Source of the DNA: Paraburkholderia ferrariae NBRC 106233
GTDB lineage: Bacteria; Pseudomonadota; Gammaproteobacteria; Burkholderiales; Burkholderiaceae
Assembly: GCF_000685035.1 (NCBI RefSeq)
Contig: NZ_BAYB01000013.1
Span: 62,001-126,000 of the forward strand
DNA: 64,000 bases
Direction of reading: 5' to 3'
Under the pieces are notes generated by a model, which saw only the letters and a list, made by a program, of their open reading frames with translations, made no database searches and was not told the origin of the DNA. Positions within the stretch are counted from its first letter, which is position 1. The number at the start of each line of letters is the position of its first letter. This document shows, piece after piece, positions 62,128 to 64,000 of the stretch. A program made the position numbers and the translations under genes.

Positions 62128-63300
62128 ATGGGTGCAACCCAGTATATTCAGTACCACGAAACCGACGAAGTCCGTATGGTGCGCGAAAGCGCACAGAAGT
62201 TCACTGCCGCCCGGACTGACCACAGACGAACGCGTGCGCTTCGTGCGCAGACACCCGCGTACGATCCGAACCTGGTGGCAGAGATGGCTGGGCTCGGATG
62301 GCTGGCGATCACGGTTCCCGAAGCTCATGGCGGTCTCGACCTCGGCTTCTGTGCGCTTGGCACAGTTCTGGAAGAAACCTCACGCGGGTTACTCTGCGAG
62401 CCGCTTGTGCGCGCCGCACTCGCTGCACGACTCATCACCCTGAGCGGAAACGACGCTGCCGCTGCAGAGATGCTGCCAGCCATTGCTTCGGGCGAGGCAA
62501 TCCCGTCCTTCGCCTGGCAGGAGAGCCCCACCGGCGACGATCTGCTTCGGACAAGCGATTGCCGCACTCGCGCCGATGACGATGGAAACGGTTATCGCCT
62601 GAGTGGGTGCAAACATTTTGTCGATGTCCCGGCCGATGGCGGTTTTCTCGTGACTGCGCACGATGCTACCGGCATTGCGCTGTTCGCTCTGGATGCGGGT
62701 GCTCCGGGGGTGCTGGTGCAGACCCGCCGACGAGCGGACGGCGCGCTTCAGGGTACGCTGACCCTGGAGCAGGCACCGGTACGCCATGTGCTCGCGCGAG
62801 GCAATGTGGCAGCCCTGGCGCTGGAGCGCGCGCTCGATGAAGCGGCGGTCATGGTCTGCGCGGAGTTGTGCGGCATCATGACTTTCGCTCTCGACACCAC
62901 ACTGGAATTTATGCGCACCCGCGTCCAGTTCGAGCGACCTATCGGCAGTTTCCAGGCACTGCAGCACCGTGTTGTCGATCTGTATATCCAGCGCGAACTG
63001 GCCTTCTGCGCCTACAGGGATGCGGTGGAAATTCTTGAAACGCCTGCCTCGCCGGAAGATCGGCGGCTTGCCGTCAGCCGTGCCAAGAGCCGTTGCGCCA
63101 GTGCGGCAACCCGTGTCACCCTGGACGCCATCCAGCTACACGGTGCAATCGGCTTTACCGACGAGCACGACATTGGCCTGTACCTGAAACGCGCCATGAC
63201 GCTCGCGGTTCAGTACGGCAGCGCCGACACGCATCAGCAGCGTTGCAGGCAGGTGTTGTTTCCCGAATATGAAGAACTGCGCACTCTCCCGACGGACTAA
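62128..63300 (+). CDS. Acyl-CoA dehydrogenase, small subunit of a third pair
   Basis: 390 residues. R-V-Q-F-E-R-P-I-G-S-F-Q-A-L-Q-H-R and D-A-I-Q-L-H-G-A-I-G-F-T-D-E-H-D-I-G are present; the central beta-domain is divergent, as in the 38.2-kb protein. Together with the preceding gene it should form an alpha2beta2 dehydrogenase for a bulky acyl-CoA. Confidence 0.86.
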   Translation: MGATQYIQYHETDEVRMVRESAQKFTAARTDHRRTRALRAQTPAYDPNLVAEMAGLGWLAITVPEAHGGLDLGFCALGTVLEETSRGLLCEPLVRAALAARLITLSGNDAAAAEMLPAIASGEAIPSFAWQESPTGDDLLRTSDCRTRADDDGNGYRLSGCKHFVDVPADGGFLVTAHDATGIALFALDAGAPGVLVQTRRRADGALQGTLTLEQAPVRHVLARGNVAALALERALDEAAVMVCAELCGIMTFALDTTLEFMRTRVQFERPIGSFQALQHRVVDLYIQRELAFCAYRDAVEILETPASPEDRRLAVSRAKSRCASAATRVTLDAIQLHGAIGFTDEHDIGLYLKRAMTLAVQYGSADTHQQRCRQVLFPEYEELRTLPTD

Positions 63301-63307
63301 CCAAAGC

Positions 63308-64000
63308 ATGAACAAAGCACATGAAGACGTTGCTTCGCTTGCGTCCACCACTCCTGCCAACCGTAACGTCTATCGCTACGCCGATCTGCGACGCGTTCTC
63401 GCACCCCGCAGCGTCGCGGTACTTGGCGCGTCCCCGCGTGCCGGTTCGTTCGGAGAACGGACGCTGAAAAACCTGGCCGGTTTCCAGCACCCGGTTTACG
63501 CCGTCAACGCCAAGTACGACGAGATTCTCGGCCAGCGCTGTTACGCGTGCGTCGCGGACCTGCCCGAAGTGCCCGACTGTGCCTTCATCGCGGCCAATCG
63601 CGATGCAGTGGAATCGCTGGTGCTCGAATGTGCGGACGCCGGAGTCGGTGGCGTCGTCATCTATGCTGCAGGCTATGCCGAGACCGGCAAGGAGGAACGG
63701 CTGGCCCAACAGGAGCGCCTGCGACAGATTGCGCGCAAACGTGACATCCGCATCATCGGCCCCAACTGTATCGGCGTCTTCAATTTTTTTGACGCGATGA
63801 TCGGCAGCTTCGCTCCCGGTATCCGGCTCGCGGGCCAGCCTGCCCCCCACGCCGTGGGCATCGCAAGTCAGTCAGGCGCGATTGGCATTGCCATGCTGCA
63901 GGCAGCGGAGGCCGGGGTCTCCTTCAGTCATATCCTGACTTCCGGCAATTCCGTGGATGTCGACGTCGCTGACTATGTCGCGTACCTGGCGGAGGCTCCT
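63308..64000 (+). CDS. NDP-forming acyl-CoA synthetase, N-terminal part (cut by window end)
   Basis: 231 codons open to the last base of the window, beginning ATG 63308, 7 bases past the dehydrogenase stop. CoA-binding domain S-V-A-V-L-G-A-S-P-R, V-V-I-Y-A-A-G-Y-A-E, I-I-G-P-N-C-I-G and G-I-A-S-Q-S-G-A-I-G are the same blocks as in the 703-residue synthetase at 35.9-38.0 kb. The succinyl-CoA-ligase-like and ATP-grasp domains should follow downstream. Confidence 0.88.
   Translation, partial: MNKAHEDVASLASTTPANRNVYRYADLRRVLAPRSVAVLGASPRAGSFGERTLKNLAGFQHPVYAVNAKYDEILGQRCYACVADLPEVPDCAFIAANRDAVESLVLECADAGVGGVVIYAAGYAETGKEERLAQQERLRQIARKRDIRIIGPNCIGVFNFFDAMIGSFAPGIRLAGQPAPHAVGIASQSGAIGIAMLQAAEAGVSFSHILTSGNSVDVDVADYVAYLAEAP

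Noticed and set aside
1..64000. CRISPR arrays, tRNA or rRNA genes, replication origins
   Set aside because: No spaced short repeats, cloverleaf patterns or rRNA segments were seen on either strand.

Overview
The window looks like chromosomal DNA of a high-GC betaproteobacterium of the Burkholderiaceae (Paraburkholderia/Caballeronia/Burkholderia type). The evidence is a Burkholderia-style porin, dense GC-rich coding, many TTG/GTG starts, and LysR/AraC/TetR/IclR regulators. This placement is inferred from gene style; there is no rRNA or marker gene in the window.

Layout. (1) 1-8 kb is a surface-polysaccharide locus: a glycosyltransferase cut by the window edge, ManC (GDP-mannose supply), KpsS- and KpsC-type Kdo-linker transferases, a phytanoyl-CoA-dioxygenase-family enzyme and a formyltransferase-fold enzyme. 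(2) 8.5-12.4 kb is ordinary chromosome: free-methionine-sulfoxide reductase, an AraC/EamA exporter pair, and a LysR regulator facing an aldo/keto reductase that stops abruptly at 12,447. That break, followed by a decayed transporter pseudogene, looks like the left edge of an acquired region. (3) 13.6-16.4 kb is a P450 operon (SDR, cytochrome P450, SnoaL-like protein, [2Fe-2S] ferredoxin) facing a TetR regulator, with a near-perfect inverted repeat lying on its promoter. (4) 17.5-30.9 kb is one long leftward operon. From its promoter it reads: acyl-CoA dehydrogenase, MaoC-fold protein, CoA-transferase, BadH, BadI, BadK, EtfB, EtfA, nitronate-monooxygenase-like flavoprotein, PimF, PimC, PimD. 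This is almost a complete route from cyclohexanecarboxyl-CoA through ring opening to pimeloyl-CoA and on by beta-oxidation. A perfect 290-bp tandem duplication sits between badH and badI. (5) 31-41.3 kb holds further acyl-CoA genes in three blocks: an AMACR-type racemase with a hydratase 2 and a crotonase; a crotonase, an IclR regulator and an NDP-forming acyl-CoA synthetase; and an acyl-CoA dehydrogenase pair with a crotonase. (6) 41.6-44 kb has a GFA-family protein and a graveyard of IS66, IS5 and other mobile fragments. (7) 44.3-48.4 kb carries ferredoxin reductase, a second ferredoxin, a cupin and a porin. (8) 48.5-57.6 kb is a leftward operon of three crotonases, three MFS permeases and a FadH-type 2,4-dienoyl-CoA reductase. 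(9) 57.7-64 kb is a rightward operon: crotonase, SDR, thiolase-like protein plus DUF35 partner, another acyl-CoA dehydrogenase pair, and a second NDP-forming acyl-CoA synthetase cut by the window end.

Taken together, 13-64 kb reads as a catabolic island for an alicyclic or terpenoid-like carboxylic acid. My inferred scheme is uptake by porin and MFS permeases; hydroxylation by the P450 fed by ferredoxin and reductase; CoA activation by CoA-transferase or NDP-forming synthetases; side-chain beta-oxidation by alpha2beta2-type acyl-CoA dehydrogenases, crotonases, racemase and hydratase 2; possible aldol or thiolytic cleavage by the thiolase-like/DUF35 pair; and ring opening by BadK-BadH-BadI followed by PimCD/PimF. 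The individual families are recognisable; the substrate and the order of steps are not proven by the sequence.
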